Assembly (NCBI GenBank): GCA_905235835.1
Contig: CAJONQ010000004.1
Span: 1-40,165, forward strand
Source: an uncultured Prevotella sp.
Lineage (GTDB): Bacteria > Bacteroidota > Bacteroidia > Bacteroidales > Bacteroidaceae
DNA length: 40,165 nt
Reading direction: 5' to 3'
Under the pieces are notes generated by a model, which did no database searches, was not told where the DNA came from, and saw only the letters and a list, made by a program, of their open reading frames with translations. Within the stretch, counting starts at the first letter, position 1; the number at the start of each line of letters is the position of its first letter. The position numbers and the translations under genes were made by a program. Below, in pieces: positions 18,674-29,234 of this stretch.

Positions 18674-18681
18674 TAATTTTG
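18674..18681 (+). promoter_or_regulatory. -7 element TAATTTTG for mraZ/dcw
   Basis: TAATTTTGC 31 bp upstream of the mraZ ATG. Confidence 0.6.
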
Positions 18682-18712
18682 CAACCGACATTATAATTAT
18701 AAAGAAGTACGC

Positions 18713-19162
18713 ATGCGATTTTTAGGTAATATTGAAGCAAAAATGGACACCAAAGGCCGTGCCTTTCTACCCGCCACCTTCCGCAAAATACTGCAAGCAG
18801 GTGGGGAAGAAGGACTCGTTCTTCGCAAAGATGTCTTCCAGCCATGTCTTGTACTTTATCCCGAATCCGTTTGGAATGAGCAGATGGACACAATGAGACA
18901 GCGTCTGAACAGATGGAACAAACAACACCAACAAGTATTCCGCCAGTTCGTCAGCGAGGTAGAGATTATCAGTCTTGACGGAAACGGTCGGTTTCTGATA
19001 CCCAAGCGGTATCAGCGCATGGCAGCCATAGAGCAAGACATTAAATTTGTTGGCATGGGTGACACCATCGAGATATGGGGTGTCCAAAAAGCCGAAGAAC
19101 AGCAGATGACACCAGAGGAATTCAGTAGCTCATTGGAAGAACTTATGGGTGTTGAAGAATAA
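18713..19162 (+). CDS. mraZ: transcriptional regulator MraZ
   Basis: MRFLGNIEAKMDTKGRAFLPATFRK; second repeat ISLDGNGRFLIPKRYQ; first gene of the dcw cluster. Confidence 0.95.
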   Translation: MRFLGNIEAKMDTKGRAFLPATFRKILQAGGEEGLVLRKDVFQPCLVLYPESVWNEQMDTMRQRLNRWNKQHQQVFRQFVSEVEIISLDGNGRFLIPKRYQRMAAIEQDIKFVGMGDTIEIWGVQKAEEQQMTPEEFSSSLEELMGVEE

Positions 19163-19171
19163 AAAGAAAAG

Positions 19172-20083
19172 ATGAAGACTGCAGAGACATATCACGTACC
19201 AGTACTCCTTCAAGAGAGTATCGACGGACTTGCCATCAAGCCCGAAGGCATCTATGTAGATGTCACTTTCGGAGGTGGCGGACATAGTCGGGAGATCCTC
19301 TCCAGACTGGGTTTAAAAGGACATCTCTACAGTTTCGACCAAGATGCTGATGCAGAGGACAATATCATCAACGATAAGCGTTTCACTTTCGTACGTAGTA
19401 ATTTCAGATACCTTCGCAATTGGATGCAATATTACCAGATAGAGCAGATTGACGGATTGTTAGCTGATCTTGGAGTCTCCTCTCACCACTTCGATGACGA
19501 GACCAGAGGATTCTCTTTCCGTTTTGACGCTCCTCTTGACATGCGTATGAACAAGAGAGCAGGCAAGACTGCAGCTGATGTCGTTAACGAATACGATGAG
19601 GTGAAGTTAGCGGACGTATTCTACATCTATGGAGAAATGAAAAACTCACGTCGCATTGCCAATGCGATCGACACATACAGGAAGCAAAAGCGCATAGAAA
19701 CAACAGGTGATTTAATAGCTGCCACAGAGAAATTAATGCGCACTGAGAAAGAGAAAAAAGACCTGGCAAGACTATTTCAGGCCTTACGTATAGAGGTCAA
19801 CCATGAGATGGATGCCTTACGTGATATGCTTAATGGCGCAAGTCTTTTACTAAAAAAAGGAGGACGACTCAGTGTCATCACCTATCATTCTTTGGAGGAC
19901 CGCATCGTAAAAAACGTGATGAAGGCAGGGAATGCAGAGGGAAAAATCGAACAAGATTTTTTCGGACGTATATCCAGTCCTTTCCGGATCGTAAACAACA
20001 AAGTTATCACTCCTCAAGAAAACGAACTACACAACAACCCACGTAGCAGGAGTGCCAAACTCAGAATCGCTGAAAAAATATAA
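19172..20083 (+). CDS. rsmH: 16S rRNA (cytosine1402-N4)-methyltransferase
   Basis: YHVPVLLQESIDGL, VDVTFGGGGHSREIL, LADLGVSSHHFDDETRGFSFRFDAPLDMRMN, VITYHSLEDRIVK. Confidence 0.97.
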   Translation: MKTAETYHVPVLLQESIDGLAIKPEGIYVDVTFGGGGHSREILSRLGLKGHLYSFDQDADAEDNIINDKRFTFVRSNFRYLRNWMQYYQIEQIDGLLADLGVSSHHFDDETRGFSFRFDAPLDMRMNKRAGKTAADVVNEYDEVKLADVFYIYGEMKNSRRIANAIDTYRKQKRIETTGDLIAATEKLMRTEKEKKDLARLFQALRIEVNHEMDALRDMLNGASLLLKKGGRLSVITYHSLEDRIVKNVMKAGNAEGKIEQDFFGRISSPFRIVNNKVITPQENELHNNPRSRSAKLRIAEKI

Positions 20084-20091
20084 GAAAAAGC

Positions 20092-20574
20092 ATGGAAGGA
20101 AAAGAAGCACAAGAGCTCAGCAACCAAGAACAATTCATCGAACAAGACGAGGAATTTGTTGGGCAGCAAGAACCTGACAATAGTGAGAAAGTGTTGCAAG
20201 AGACCATCAAGAAAATCAAGGAGACAGCTAGTGAAGAAGACCCAAGACCTTCTCAGCAAGTCAATCTCCGTACGATACTTGGTGGGGATATTCTTACTGC
20301 AGAGATGGTTCGCTCACAAATCTGGCTGTTTGTACTGATTGTGGCTTTCACCATTGTTTATGTAGCTTTCCGCTATCAATGCCAACAAGACATGCAAGCT
20401 ATCGATAGGCTTGAGACACAACTGAAAGACGCTAAGAACAAGGCACTTGCAGCCTCCAGTACGCTCACTGAGAAATGCCGCGAGAGTCACGTGCTTGATA
20501 TATTAAAACAAAACAAGGACTCGTTGCTGCATATTGCAGACCAGCCTCCTTATATAATACAAGTTCCAGAATAA
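20092..20574 (+). CDS. ftsL: FtsL-like bitopic cell division protein
   Basis: 160 aa, one TM helix (WLFVLIVAFTIVYVAFRY) followed by a short coiled coil; lies between rsmH and ftsI. Confidence 0.75.
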   Translation: MEGKEAQELSNQEQFIEQDEEFVGQQEPDNSEKVLQETIKKIKETASEEDPRPSQQVNLRTILGGDILTAEMVRSQIWLFVLIVAFTIVYVAFRYQCQQDMQAIDRLETQLKDAKNKALAASSTLTEKCRESHVLDILKQNKDSLLHIADQPPYIIQVPE

Positions 20575-20583
20575 AAGACCGCC

Positions 20584-22731
20584 ATGAGTAAATTCGACAA
20601 TGACAAAGTAATGCCGCGCTACATGGCTATTGCTGTAGTGCTCACTATTGTTGGTCTTGCCGTCATCGGCAAAGCCTTCTATATCATGACGGCAAAAAAA
20701 CAATACTGGACTGATGTCGCAGACCGCCTGAAGCGTGATAGTGTCAGTGTGAAGCCCAAACGTGGAAACATTCTCAGCTGCGATGGACAGCTGATGGCAA
20801 GCTCCATCCCAGAGTATAAGATTTTTATGGACTTCAAAGCTGGCGGTGAAGAGAAGGACTCTATCTGGCAAGAGAAAGTAGACTCCATCTGCATGGGGCT
20901 TCATGAGATATTCCCCCAGAAGACTGCCGAGGAATTCAAGAAGCACTTAGAGGAAGGACATGAAAAGATGTCACAGCACTGGTCTATCTGGCCTCGCCGT
21001 ATCGACTATAATACCTATACAGAAGTAAAGCAACTTCCCCTATTCCGTCTTCCTAAATATAAGAGTGGTTTCCACGAGGAAGAGTTTAATGCCCGTCGTC
21101 GTCCCTTCGGCTCTTTGGGTGAACGCACCATTGGTTCTATGTTCGGTGCCAAAGACAGTGCTCGTCTGGGACTGGAGTTGGCGTTCGACTCTATCCTACG
21201 CGGTACTCCAGGACTCACCAACCGTCGTAAGATTCTCAATAAATACATGAACATCCCTGTAACGATGCCTATTGATGGTTGTGATATCGTGACAACGATT
21301 GATGTAAACATGCAAGACCTTGCGGAACGAGCTGTTATTGAGGAGTTGAAATTTATTGGTGGAGACCTCGGTGTCGCCATCCTTATGGAAGTAGAGACAG
21401 GTGACATCAAAGCCATTGTTAACATGACCCGCTGTCCAGATGGAGAATATCGTGAAGTGAAAAACAATGCTGTTGCCGATCTCCGCGAACCAGGCTCCGT
21501 ATTCAAGACTGCCTCTATATTGGTAGCACTTGACGATGGTGTTGTTGACACAACCTACCGAGTGGAAACGGGATGTGGTATCTGGAACATGCACGGTAGG
21601 GACATGAAGGACCACAACTGGCGACGTGGTGGATATGGGAACATCTCTTTACCCCGCATTTTGGAAGTGAGCTCCAACATCGGTGTGAGTCGTATCATAG
21701 ACGAGAAATATGGCAGTAAACCCGAAAGATTTATTGAGGGTATCTACCGAACAGGATTAGCTGCAGACCTCAAACTCCCTATCAAGGGTTATGCACGTCC
21801 TCATATCCGCATGCCGGAAAAAGACAAATACGGACATTGGACGAACTGGAGCAAGACAGCTCTACCTTGGATGTCCATTGGTTATGAAACACAAATTCCG
21901 CCGATTTCAACGGTAACCTTCTATAATGCCATTGCAAATGATGGTATCATGATGAGACCTCGATTTGTCAAGAGCGTCATGAAAGATGGGAAAGTAGTGG
22001 CTGAGTTCCCACCAGAGAAAGTCATGGAACGAAGAATCGCTAAACCACAAACGATCAAGACGATGCAGACTATCCTAGAACATGTAGTGAGCCAAGGACT
22101 TGGAAGAAAAGCAGGTTCACGAATGTTCAAGGTGGCAGGTAAGACTGGTACCGCACAGATTGCTGAAGGTGGCGGATATAAGACTGGTATTGTCAAATAC
22201 TGGTTGTCATTCGCAGGATATTTCCCAGCAGACAATCCTCGTTATACCTGTATTGTCTGTCTGAAGAAATCCGGTTTACCAGCATCTGGCGGTGGCATGA
22301 GTGGTGTCGTATTCCACCATATCTCTGAGGGTGTCATGGCTCGCAACTTGAAATTAAAAGTTCAAGACGCTCACGATACTACCTCCATCGTCATCCCAGA
22401 TGTCAAGAATGGCAATATCATGGATGCCAACTATGTCTTAAATCATTTAGGCATCAAGACCAACAAGAGCTGGGAAGGTTCTTATGCTAATGGTAACCCC
22501 ATATGGGGTAAAGCCGAGCGTCAGTCTAGTCAGGTCGCTCTCCAGCAATTCCAAGTCAACAAGAACGTCACTCCCGACGTGATTGGCATGGGAGCAAAAG
22601 ATGCTATCTATCTGTTAGAGAGCTTAGGATTAAAAGTCAAACTGCATGGCAGAGGAAAAGTGAAGAGCCAAAGTTATGCGGCAGGGAAGTCTATCACACA
22701 GGGCAGTGAGTGTATTTTGAGTTTAGAATAA
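20584..22731 (+). CDS. ftsI: PBP transpeptidase FtsI-like with C-terminal PASTA domains
   Basis: EPGSVFKTAS (SxxK), SSNIG (SxN), KTGTAQ (KTG); C-terminal VIPDVKN... and TPDVIGMGAKDAIYLLESLGLKVKL (PASTA). Confidence 0.93.
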   Translation: MSKFDNDKVMPRYMAIAVVLTIVGLAVIGKAFYIMTAKKQYWTDVADRLKRDSVSVKPKRGNILSCDGQLMASSIPEYKIFMDFKAGGEEKDSIWQEKVDSICMGLHEIFPQKTAEEFKKHLEEGHEKMSQHWSIWPRRIDYNTYTEVKQLPLFRLPKYKSGFHEEEFNARRRPFGSLGERTIGSMFGAKDSARLGLELAFDSILRGTPGLTNRRKILNKYMNIPVTMPIDGCDIVTTIDVNMQDLAERAVIEELKFIGGDLGVAILMEVETGDIKAIVNMTRCPDGEYREVKNNAVADLREPGSVFKTASILVALDDGVVDTTYRVETGCGIWNMHGRDMKDHNWRRGGYGNISLPRILEVSSNIGVSRIIDEKYGSKPERFIEGIYRTGLAADLKLPIKGYARPHIRMPEKDKYGHWTNWSKTALPWMSIGYETQIPPISTVTFYNAIANDGIMMRPRFVKSVMKDGKVVAEFPPEKVMERRIAKPQTIKTMQTILEHVVSQGLGRKAGSRMFKVAGKTGTAQIAEGGGYKTGIVKYWLSFAGYFPADNPRYTCIVCLKKSGLPASGGGMSGVVFHHISEGVMARNLKLKVQDAHDTTSIVIPDVKNGNIMDANYVLNHLGIKTNKSWEGSYANGNPIWGKAERQSSQVALQQFQVNKNVTPDVIGMGAKDAIYLLESLGLKVKLHGRGKVKSQSYAAGKSITQGSECILSLE

Positions 22732-22749
22732 TATTTAAAAATAGATATC

Positions 22750-24207
22750 ATGAGACTAAGTGAACTGCTTAAATACGTCAAACCACTCCGTATCATCGGT
22801 GACGAGCAAATCGACATCACTGGTATTAACATTGATTCTCGCAAAATCGAGAAAGGACACTTGTTCGTTGCCATAAAAGGAACACAGACAGACGGACACA
22901 AGTTTATTCCAAAAGCATTAGAGCTGGGGGCTTCTGCTGTTTTATGTGAGGATCTTCCTGATGAGAAAGCTGAGGGAATAACGTATATACAGGTTACTTC
23001 TACGGAAAGTGCCGTGGGACCTGTAGCCACCGTTTTCTTTGGCGAACCTTCCAAAAAGCTGAAACTGGTTGGTGTCACAGGTACTAATGGTAAGACGACT
23101 ATAGCCACCTTATTATATAATATGTTTCGCAAGTTCGGACACAAATGCGGATTGCTCTCAACAGTCTGCAACTATATCGAGGAAGAAGCTATTCCTGCCG
23201 ACCATACGACACCCGACCCCATCGAATTAAACCGATTGTTAAATAAAATGGTTGAGGCAGGTTGTGAGTATGCCTTTATGGAATGTTCGAGCCATGCCAT
23301 TGCCCAGCAGCGCATAGGAGGGCTGCAGTTTGCTGGAGGGCTATTCACAAATCTGACGCGTGACCATTTAGACTACCATAAGACCTTTGAGAACTATCGT
23401 GATGCGAAGAAAGCGTTCTTCGATAGTCTTCCAAAGGATGCTTTTGCCATTACCAACGCAGATGACAAGAACGGTAGTGTGATGGTTCAGAACTGCAAGG
23501 CAAAAATCAAGACCTACTCCACTCGCACAATGGCTGATTTCCGTGCTCGCATCATTGAATGTCATTTTGAGGGTATGTATCTGGAGATAAACGGAAAGGA
23601 AGTGGGTGTACAGTTTATCGGCAAATTCAATGTCAGCAATTTGCTTGCTGTCTATGGCGCTGCCATCATGTTAGGCAAGAAGCAAGAGGATATCCTGTTG
23701 ATATTAAGCACCCTCAAGAGTGTGGCTGGACGGCTGGAGCCTATCCGCTCCAAAGAGGGAGTTACTGCCATTGTCGACTATGCCCACACTCCTGATGCGT
23801 TAGAGAATGTGCTGAATGCCATCCACGAGGTATTGGACGGTAAAGGCGGACAAGTCATTTCCGTCTGTGGTGCCGGAGGTAACAGAGACAAGGGTAAGCG
23901 TCCGTTGATGGCACAGGAAGCAGCCAAGCAAAGTGACCGGGTCATCATCACCAGTGACAATCCCCGTTTCGAGGAGCCGCAGGACATCATCAACGACATG
24001 CTGGCTGGTCTTAACACCCAACAGATGAAGAAGACCATCAGTATCACGGATCGTAAGGAAGCCATCCGCACAGCCTGTATGATGGCGCAGAAAGGGGATG
24101 TCATCCTCATTGCAGGAAAAGGGCATGAGGACTATCAGGAGATCAAGGGTGTCAAGCACCATTTTGACGATCGTGAGGTAGTACGTGAAATCTTTGAAAT
24201 CAATTAA
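22750..24207 (+). CDS. murE: UDP-MurNAc-tripeptide ligase (meso-DAP type)
   Basis: [16 protein letters not shown]-loop, [31 protein letters not shown] motif ([10 protein letters not shown]) of DAP-adding enzymes. Confidence 0.96.
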   Translation: MRLSELLKYVKPLRIIGDEQIDITGINIDSRKIEKGHLFVAIKGTQTDGHKFIPKALELGASAVLCEDLPDEKAEGITYIQVTSTESAVGPVATVFFGEPSKKLKLVGVTGTNGKTTIATLLYNMFRKFGHKCGLLSTVCNYIEEEAIPADHTTPDPIELNRLLNKMVEAGCEYAFMECSSHAIAQQRIGGLQFAGGLFTNLTRDHLDYHKTFENYRDAKKAFFDSLPKDAFAITNADDKNGSVMVQNCKAKIKTYSTRTMADFRARIIECHFEGMYLEINGKEVGVQFIGKFNVSNLLAVYGAAIMLGKKQEDILLILSTLKSVAGRLEPIRSKEGVTAIVDYAHTPDALENVLNAIHEVLDGKGGQVISVCGAGGNRDKGKRPLMAQEAAKQSDRVIITSDNPRFEEPQDIINDMLAGLNTQQMKKTISITDRKEAIRTACMMAQKGDVILIAGKGHEDYQEIKGVKHHFDDREVVREIFEIN

Positions 24208-24212
24208 CGCCT

Positions 24213-25487
24213 ATGTTATACTATCTGTTTAGATTCTTAGAGCAATTCAACATACCAGGTGCACATATCTGGTCGTATATCTCTTTCCGCGCTTTGCTGG
24301 CATTGATTCTCTCATTGATCATCTCTGCTTGGTTCGGAGAGCGGTTTATTAAATGGATGAAGCATCGCAATATCTCCGAGACTGCTCGTGACGTGAGCAT
24401 TGACCCCTTTGGGATAGAGAAGAAAGGTGTTCCCACGATGGGTGGCATCATCATCATAGTCTCCATCCTTATCCCCATCCTCTTATTAGGTCGTATGCGT
24501 AACATCTATCTGATATTGATGATTATCACGACGGTATGGCTGGGCTTCCTGGGATTTATGGATGACTATATCAAGATCTTCAAGAAGAACAAGGACGGAT
24601 TAAAGGGAAAATACAAGATTATCGGACAGGTGTCTATCGGTTTTATTGTCGGCTTGACCTTATGGCTTAGTCCTGATGCCGTCGTCCGTGAGAATATCAC
24701 AGTACCCCAGCAGAACCAACAGGAGATTGTCGTCAAGCACAAGGCGGAAGACGTGAAATCGCTCCAGACGACCATCCCATTCATCAAGAACCATAATTTG
24801 AACTACTCAGATGTGATGTCGTTCTGTGGGAAATACAAAGTAGCGGCAGGATGGGTTCTCTTCGTCCTGATGACCATATTCGTGGTGACTGCTGTCAGCA
24901 ATGGCGCCAACCTGAACGACGGCATGGACGGTATGTGTGCAGGAAACTCCGCCATCATAGGAGTCGGTTTGATGATATTTGCCTATGTCAGCAGCCATAT
25001 TGTCTATGCAGCCTATTTTGATATCATGTATATCCCTGGCTCACAGGAGTTGGTAGTGTTCCTCAGTTCCTTTATCGGTGCGATGATAGGCTTTCTCTGG
25101 TACAACGCCTATCCTGCCCAGGTATTTATGGGTGATACAGGCTCGCTGACCATTGGAGGAATCATTGGGGTATGTGCTGTCATCGTCCACAAAGAACTCT
25201 TACTCCCAGTCCTTTGTGGTATCTTCTTCATCGAGAGTCTGAGTGTGATTATACAGACCCAGTGGTTCAAGATACAGAAACGAAAGGGAAAGCGTGTAAG
25301 GGTGTTCCGGGCCACCCCTATCCACGACACCTTCCGTCGTTTAGACTCCCAACTAGACCAGACAAGTACGTATCTCCTCAAAGGATGGCCTCACAGACCT
25401 TTCCATGAGTCGAAAATCACCATCCGTTTCTGGATTACGACCATTATATTAGTAGCAATAACCATTATAACGTTGAAAGTAAGATGA
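24213..25487 (+). CDS. mraY: phospho-MurNAc-pentapeptide transferase
   Basis: KKGVPTMGGIII, LGFMDDYIKI, NGANLNDGMDGMCAG, FMGDTGSL. Confidence 0.96.
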   Translation: MLYYLFRFLEQFNIPGAHIWSYISFRALLALILSLIISAWFGERFIKWMKHRNISETARDVSIDPFGIEKKGVPTMGGIIIIVSILIPILLLGRMRNIYLILMIITTVWLGFLGFMDDYIKIFKKNKDGLKGKYKIIGQVSIGFIVGLTLWLSPDAVVRENITVPQQNQQEIVVKHKAEDVKSLQTTIPFIKNHNLNYSDVMSFCGKYKVAAGWVLFVLMTIFVVTAVSNGANLNDGMDGMCAGNSAIIGVGLMIFAYVSSHIVYAAYFDIMYIPGSQELVVFLSSFIGAMIGFLWYNAYPAQVFMGDTGSLTIGGIIGVCAVIVHKELLLPVLCGIFFIESLSVIIQTQWFKIQKRKGKRVRVFRATPIHDTFRRLDSQLDQTSTYLLKGWPHRPFHESKITIRFWITTIILVAITIITLKVR

Positions 25488-26815
25488 GCAGGATTGTCAT
25501 ATTAGGAGCAGGAGAAAGCGGAGCTGGTGCAGCCGTCCTCGCCAAGAAAGAAGGCTTCGAAGTGTTTGTCAGTGACATGTCGAAAATCAATGAGAAATAC
25601 AAGAATCTGATGGACTCCCGTCATATCGAGTGGGAAGAGGGTCAGCACTCAGAAGAGAAGATTCTCAATGCCGACGAGATTATCAAGAGTCCTGGTATCC
25701 CCGATACAGCTCCTATGATTATGAGAATCAAGGAGAAGGGCATCCATATCATCAGCGAGATAGAGTTCGCCAGTCGTTATACCAACTCCAAGATGGTGTG
25801 TATCACCGGTTCTAATGGAAAGACGACGACGACGAGTCTTATCTATCATATTTTCAAAGAGGCAGGATATGACGCAGGACTTGCCGGTAACATTGGCAAC
25901 TCCCTCGCCCTACAGGTTGCAGAGGACCCACACGAATACTACATCATTGAGCTCAGCTCTTTCCAATTGGATAATATGTATGACTTCCGTGCAAATATAG
26001 CTATCTTGCTAAATATCACACCCGACCATCTCGACCGCTATGATTTCTGCATGCAGAATTACGTAGATGCCAAGATGCGTATCATCCAGAACCAGACACC
26101 TAACGATGCCTTTATCTACTGGAATGACGACCCCATCATCAAGAAGGAGTTGGAGAAATACCATATCCAAGCCATCCAGTATCCCTTCTCTGAGTTGAAA
26201 GAGAAAGGTAGCATCGGATATATCGAGGAAGGACAGTATAAGATTGAGAAGCCTGAGCCATTCAATATGGAACAGGAGGCACTCAGCCTGACTGGCAAGC
26301 ATAATATCTACAACTCCCTTGCCGCTGGTATCGCTACCAACATTGCCGGTATCAAGAAAGAGGTCATCCGTAAGTCATTAAGCGACTTCCCTGGTGTGGA
26401 GCATCGCTTGGAGAAAGTCTGCATGGTCCGTGGTGTCCAATATATCAACGACTCCAAAGCCACGAACGTGGATGCCTGCTGGTATGCGTTAGAGTCGATG
26501 AAGACCAAGACCATCCTTATTATCGGTGGTAAGGACAAGGGCAACGATTATGATCCCATCAAACCACTGGTGAAGGAGAAATGTGCGGGACTGGTGTATC
26601 TGGGTGCTGACAATCAGAAATTACATGACAATTTCGACGGCATGGGGATTCCTGTGAGGGACACCCATTCCATGAAGGAGTGCATAAAGGCATGCTACGA
26701 GCTTGCCGAGCCTGGTATGACGGTCCTGCTGAGTCCTTGTTGTGCGTCTTTCGACCTCTTCAAAAATATGGAAGACCGTGGTGAGCAATTCAAAGAATTA
26801 GCAAGAAATCTATAA
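25484..26815 (+). CDS. murD: UDP-MurNAc-L-alanine:D-glutamate ligase
   Basis: ITGSNGKTTTTSLI, ELSSFQLD, NITPDHLDRY, NDSKATNVDA; ATGA overlap with mraY. Confidence 0.96.
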   Translation: MSRIVILGAGESGAGAAVLAKKEGFEVFVSDMSKINEKYKNLMDSRHIEWEEGQHSEEKILNADEIIKSPGIPDTAPMIMRIKEKGIHIISEIEFASRYTNSKMVCITGSNGKTTTTSLIYHIFKEAGYDAGLAGNIGNSLALQVAEDPHEYYIIELSSFQLDNMYDFRANIAILLNITPDHLDRYDFCMQNYVDAKMRIIQNQTPNDAFIYWNDDPIIKKELEKYHIQAIQYPFSELKEKGSIGYIEEGQYKIEKPEPFNMEQEALSLTGKHNIYNSLAAGIATNIAGIKKEVIRKSLSDFPGVEHRLEKVCMVRGVQYINDSKATNVDACWYALESMKTKTILIIGGKDKGNDYDPIKPLVKEKCAGLVYLGADNQKLHDNFDGMGIPVRDTHSMKECIKACYELAEPGMTVLLSPCCASFDLFKNMEDRGEQFKELARNL

Positions 26816-26817
26816 AT

Positions 26818-28059
26818 ATGAATAAGAAGATAGGCAATATTTTCAAGGGAGACAAAGTCATCTGGATGGTGTTCTTCTTTCTCTGTATGATCAGTATCGT
26901 GGAGGTATTCTCTGCCTCCAGTAACCTGACCTACAAGAGTCAGAACTACATCGGACCTATTATTTACCATGCAGGAACCATTGCTTTTGGTGTCCTTGTG
27001 GCTGTCATCACGTTGAACATCCCTTGCAGGTTCTTTAAGTTGATGACCCCCTTCCTCTTGCTTATCACTGCCATCACCCTGCTATGGGTACTGATTGGCG
27101 GACAGACCATCAATGGCGCCAACCGCGTCATCTCCTTGTTTGGTTTCACTTTCCAACCCTCCGAGATAGCCAAAGGCACTATCGTTTTGACAACAGCCCA
27201 GATTCTCAGTGCTATGCAACGAGAGAACGGAGCTGATAAAAAAGCCTTCAAATGGATTCTGTGGATCACGATTCCCACCTGTTTCCTCATCGGACTGGAG
27301 AACCTCTCTACGGCAGCCTTGCTGTTTGTGGTCGTCATCTTGATGATGTTCATCGGACTGGTACCTTTCAGACAACTTGGTAAACTGATCGGTATATTGG
27401 CATTCCTTGTCGTCCTTGCCATCTCCATGGTGATGCTGGTAGGTCATGACACCACAGGAGAGGAAGTCGCCAAGACAGAACAGACCGACCAACCAAAGAA
27501 GAAGAACAAGCTGGAAAAGATGCTCCACCGTGCGGACACCTGGAAGGGACGAATCCTTAAATTCGGGAAGGATGATGTCACACCACAAGAGTACGACCTC
27601 GACAAGGACGCACAGGTGGCACATGCTAATATCGCCATCGTCTCCAGCAACATCATCGGAAAAGGTCCTGGTAAGTCTGTGGAGCGTGACTTCCTGTCAC
27701 AGGCGTTCTCCGACTTCATCTATGCCATTGTCATTGAGGAGTTAGGAATCATAGGAGCCGCCTCCGTGATATTCTTATATATCATCCTGCTTTATCGTGC
27801 GGCACGTATCGCGAGCCGCTGCGAGAACAACTTCCCTGCCTTCCTCGTCATGGGACTCGCTTTACTGTTGGTGATACAGGCTGCTTTCAACATGATGGTG
27901 GCTGTAGGACTGGCTCCAGTCACTGGTCAGCCCCTGCCGTTGATCTCCAAGGGAGGAACCTCTACCATCATCAATTGTGCCTATGTCGGCACCATATTGA
28001 GCATCAGTCGCTCAGCGAAAATGAAGAAAGAGCCCGAAGCGGTAAAAAATATCGGGTAA
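26818..28059 (+). CDS. ftsW: SEDS peptidoglycan polymerase FtsW
   Basis: Multi-TM SEDS protein; ANRVISLFGFTFQPSEIAKGTIV, VGLAPVTGQPLPLISKGGTS. Confidence 0.94.
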   Translation: MNKKIGNIFKGDKVIWMVFFFLCMISIVEVFSASSNLTYKSQNYIGPIIYHAGTIAFGVLVAVITLNIPCRFFKLMTPFLLLITAITLLWVLIGGQTINGANRVISLFGFTFQPSEIAKGTIVLTTAQILSAMQRENGADKKAFKWILWITIPTCFLIGLENLSTAALLFVVVILMMFIGLVPFRQLGKLIGILAFLVVLAISMVMLVGHDTTGEEVAKTEQTDQPKKKNKLEKMLHRADTWKGRILKFGKDDVTPQEYDLDKDAQVAHANIAIVSSNIIGKGPGKSVERDFLSQAFSDFIYAIVIEELGIIGAASVIFLYIILLYRAARIASRCENNFPAFLVMGLALLLVIQAAFNMMVAVGLAPVTGQPLPLISKGGTSTIINCAYVGTILSISRSAKMKKEPEAVKNIG

Positions 28060-28085
28060 CATTCGCTAAAAAGAAATTTAATTCG

Positions 28086-28093
28086 TAATTTTG
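28086..28093 (+). promoter_or_regulatory. internal -7 element TAATTTTG upstream of murG
   Basis: TAATTTTGC in the 59-nt ftsW-murG gap; no clear -33 TTG. Confidence 0.4.
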
Positions 28094-28118
28094 CAGAGTA
28101 CTATATATAATAAGGTAT

Positions 28119-29234
28119 ATGAACAACGATTTAAGGGTTATCATCAGTGGTGGCGGTACAGGTGGGCACATCTTCCCAGCCGTATCTATCGCCAATGCCA
28201 TCAGGGAGTTACGCCCTGATGCCAAGATTCTCTTTGTGGGCGCATTAGGTCGCATGGAGATGCAACGTGTACCTGCTGCTGGTTACGAGATAAAAGGGTT
28301 GCCAATCTGTGGTTTCGACCGTAAGAATCTCTTCAAGAACATCGTTGTACTCTTTAAGATTTGGAAAAGTCAGCAGATGGCGAAGAAAATCATCAAGGAC
28401 TTCCAGCCACAGGTAGCTATTGGTGTGGGTGGCTATGCCAGTGGTCCTACGCTCAACAAAGCAGCCTCGATGGGTATCCCTTGTCTGATACAGGAACAGA
28501 ACTCCTATGCGGGAGTTACCAATAAACTGTTGGCAAAGAAAGCCGAGAAGATCTGTGTCGCCTACGACGGTATGGAGCGTTTCTTCCCTGCCGACAAGAT
28601 TGTCAAGACGGGTAATCCTGTCCGTCAGTCGTTGTTGGAGACGACAGCCTCTCGTGAGGATGCCGTCCGTTCTTTCGGTCTTGACCCCAATAAGAAGACC
28701 ATTCTCTTGGTGGGTGGCAGCTTAGGAGCCAGAACCATCAACGAGAGTGTCATGCAGCACCTTGACCTCGTTCGTCAGAGCGACGTACAGTTTGTATGGC
28801 AGACGGGTAAATACTACCACGACCAGATCATGGAGCAGTTAGAGAAGGAAGGAAAGCCCGACAACTTGATTGTCACCGACTTCATCAGTGACATGGGAGC
28901 TGCCTATAAGGCTGCCGACCTCGCCATCAGCCGTGCTGGTGCCAGCAGCATCTCCGAGTTCTGTCTGATAGGCAAGCCCGTCATCCTGGTACCCAGTCCT
29001 AATGTAGCAGAAGACCACCAGACGAAGAATGCCATGGCATTGGTCAATGTCAATGCCGCCCTTTATGTGAAAGACAGTGAGGCACCCGCCCAGCTGTTGG
29101 CATTGGCTGTTGAGACGGTCAACGACCATGCGAGATTAGAGTCATTGAAAGAGAACATCCTCAAACTGGCACTGCCCGACTCAGCAGCCATCATCGCCAA
29201 AGAGGTCATTAGATTAGCAAGCAATGGAGATTAA
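28119..29234 (+). CDS. murG: UDP-GlcNAc:lipid I GlcNAc transferase
   Basis: IISGGGTGGHIFPAVSIANAI, LIQEQNSYAGVTNKLLA, LLVGGSLGARTINE, SRAGASSISEF. Confidence 0.96.
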   Translation: MNNDLRVIISGGGTGGHIFPAVSIANAIRELRPDAKILFVGALGRMEMQRVPAAGYEIKGLPICGFDRKNLFKNIVVLFKIWKSQQMAKKIIKDFQPQVAIGVGGYASGPTLNKAASMGIPCLIQEQNSYAGVTNKLLAKKAEKICVAYDGMERFFPADKIVKTGNPVRQSLLETTASREDAVRSFGLDPNKKTILLVGGSLGARTINESVMQHLDLVRQSDVQFVWQTGKYYHDQIMEQLEKEGKPDNLIVTDFISDMGAAYKAADLAISRAGASSISEFCLIGKPVILVPSPNVAEDHQTKNAMALVNVNAALYVKDSEAPAQLLALAVETVNDHARLESLKENILKLALPDSAAIIAKEVIRLASNGD

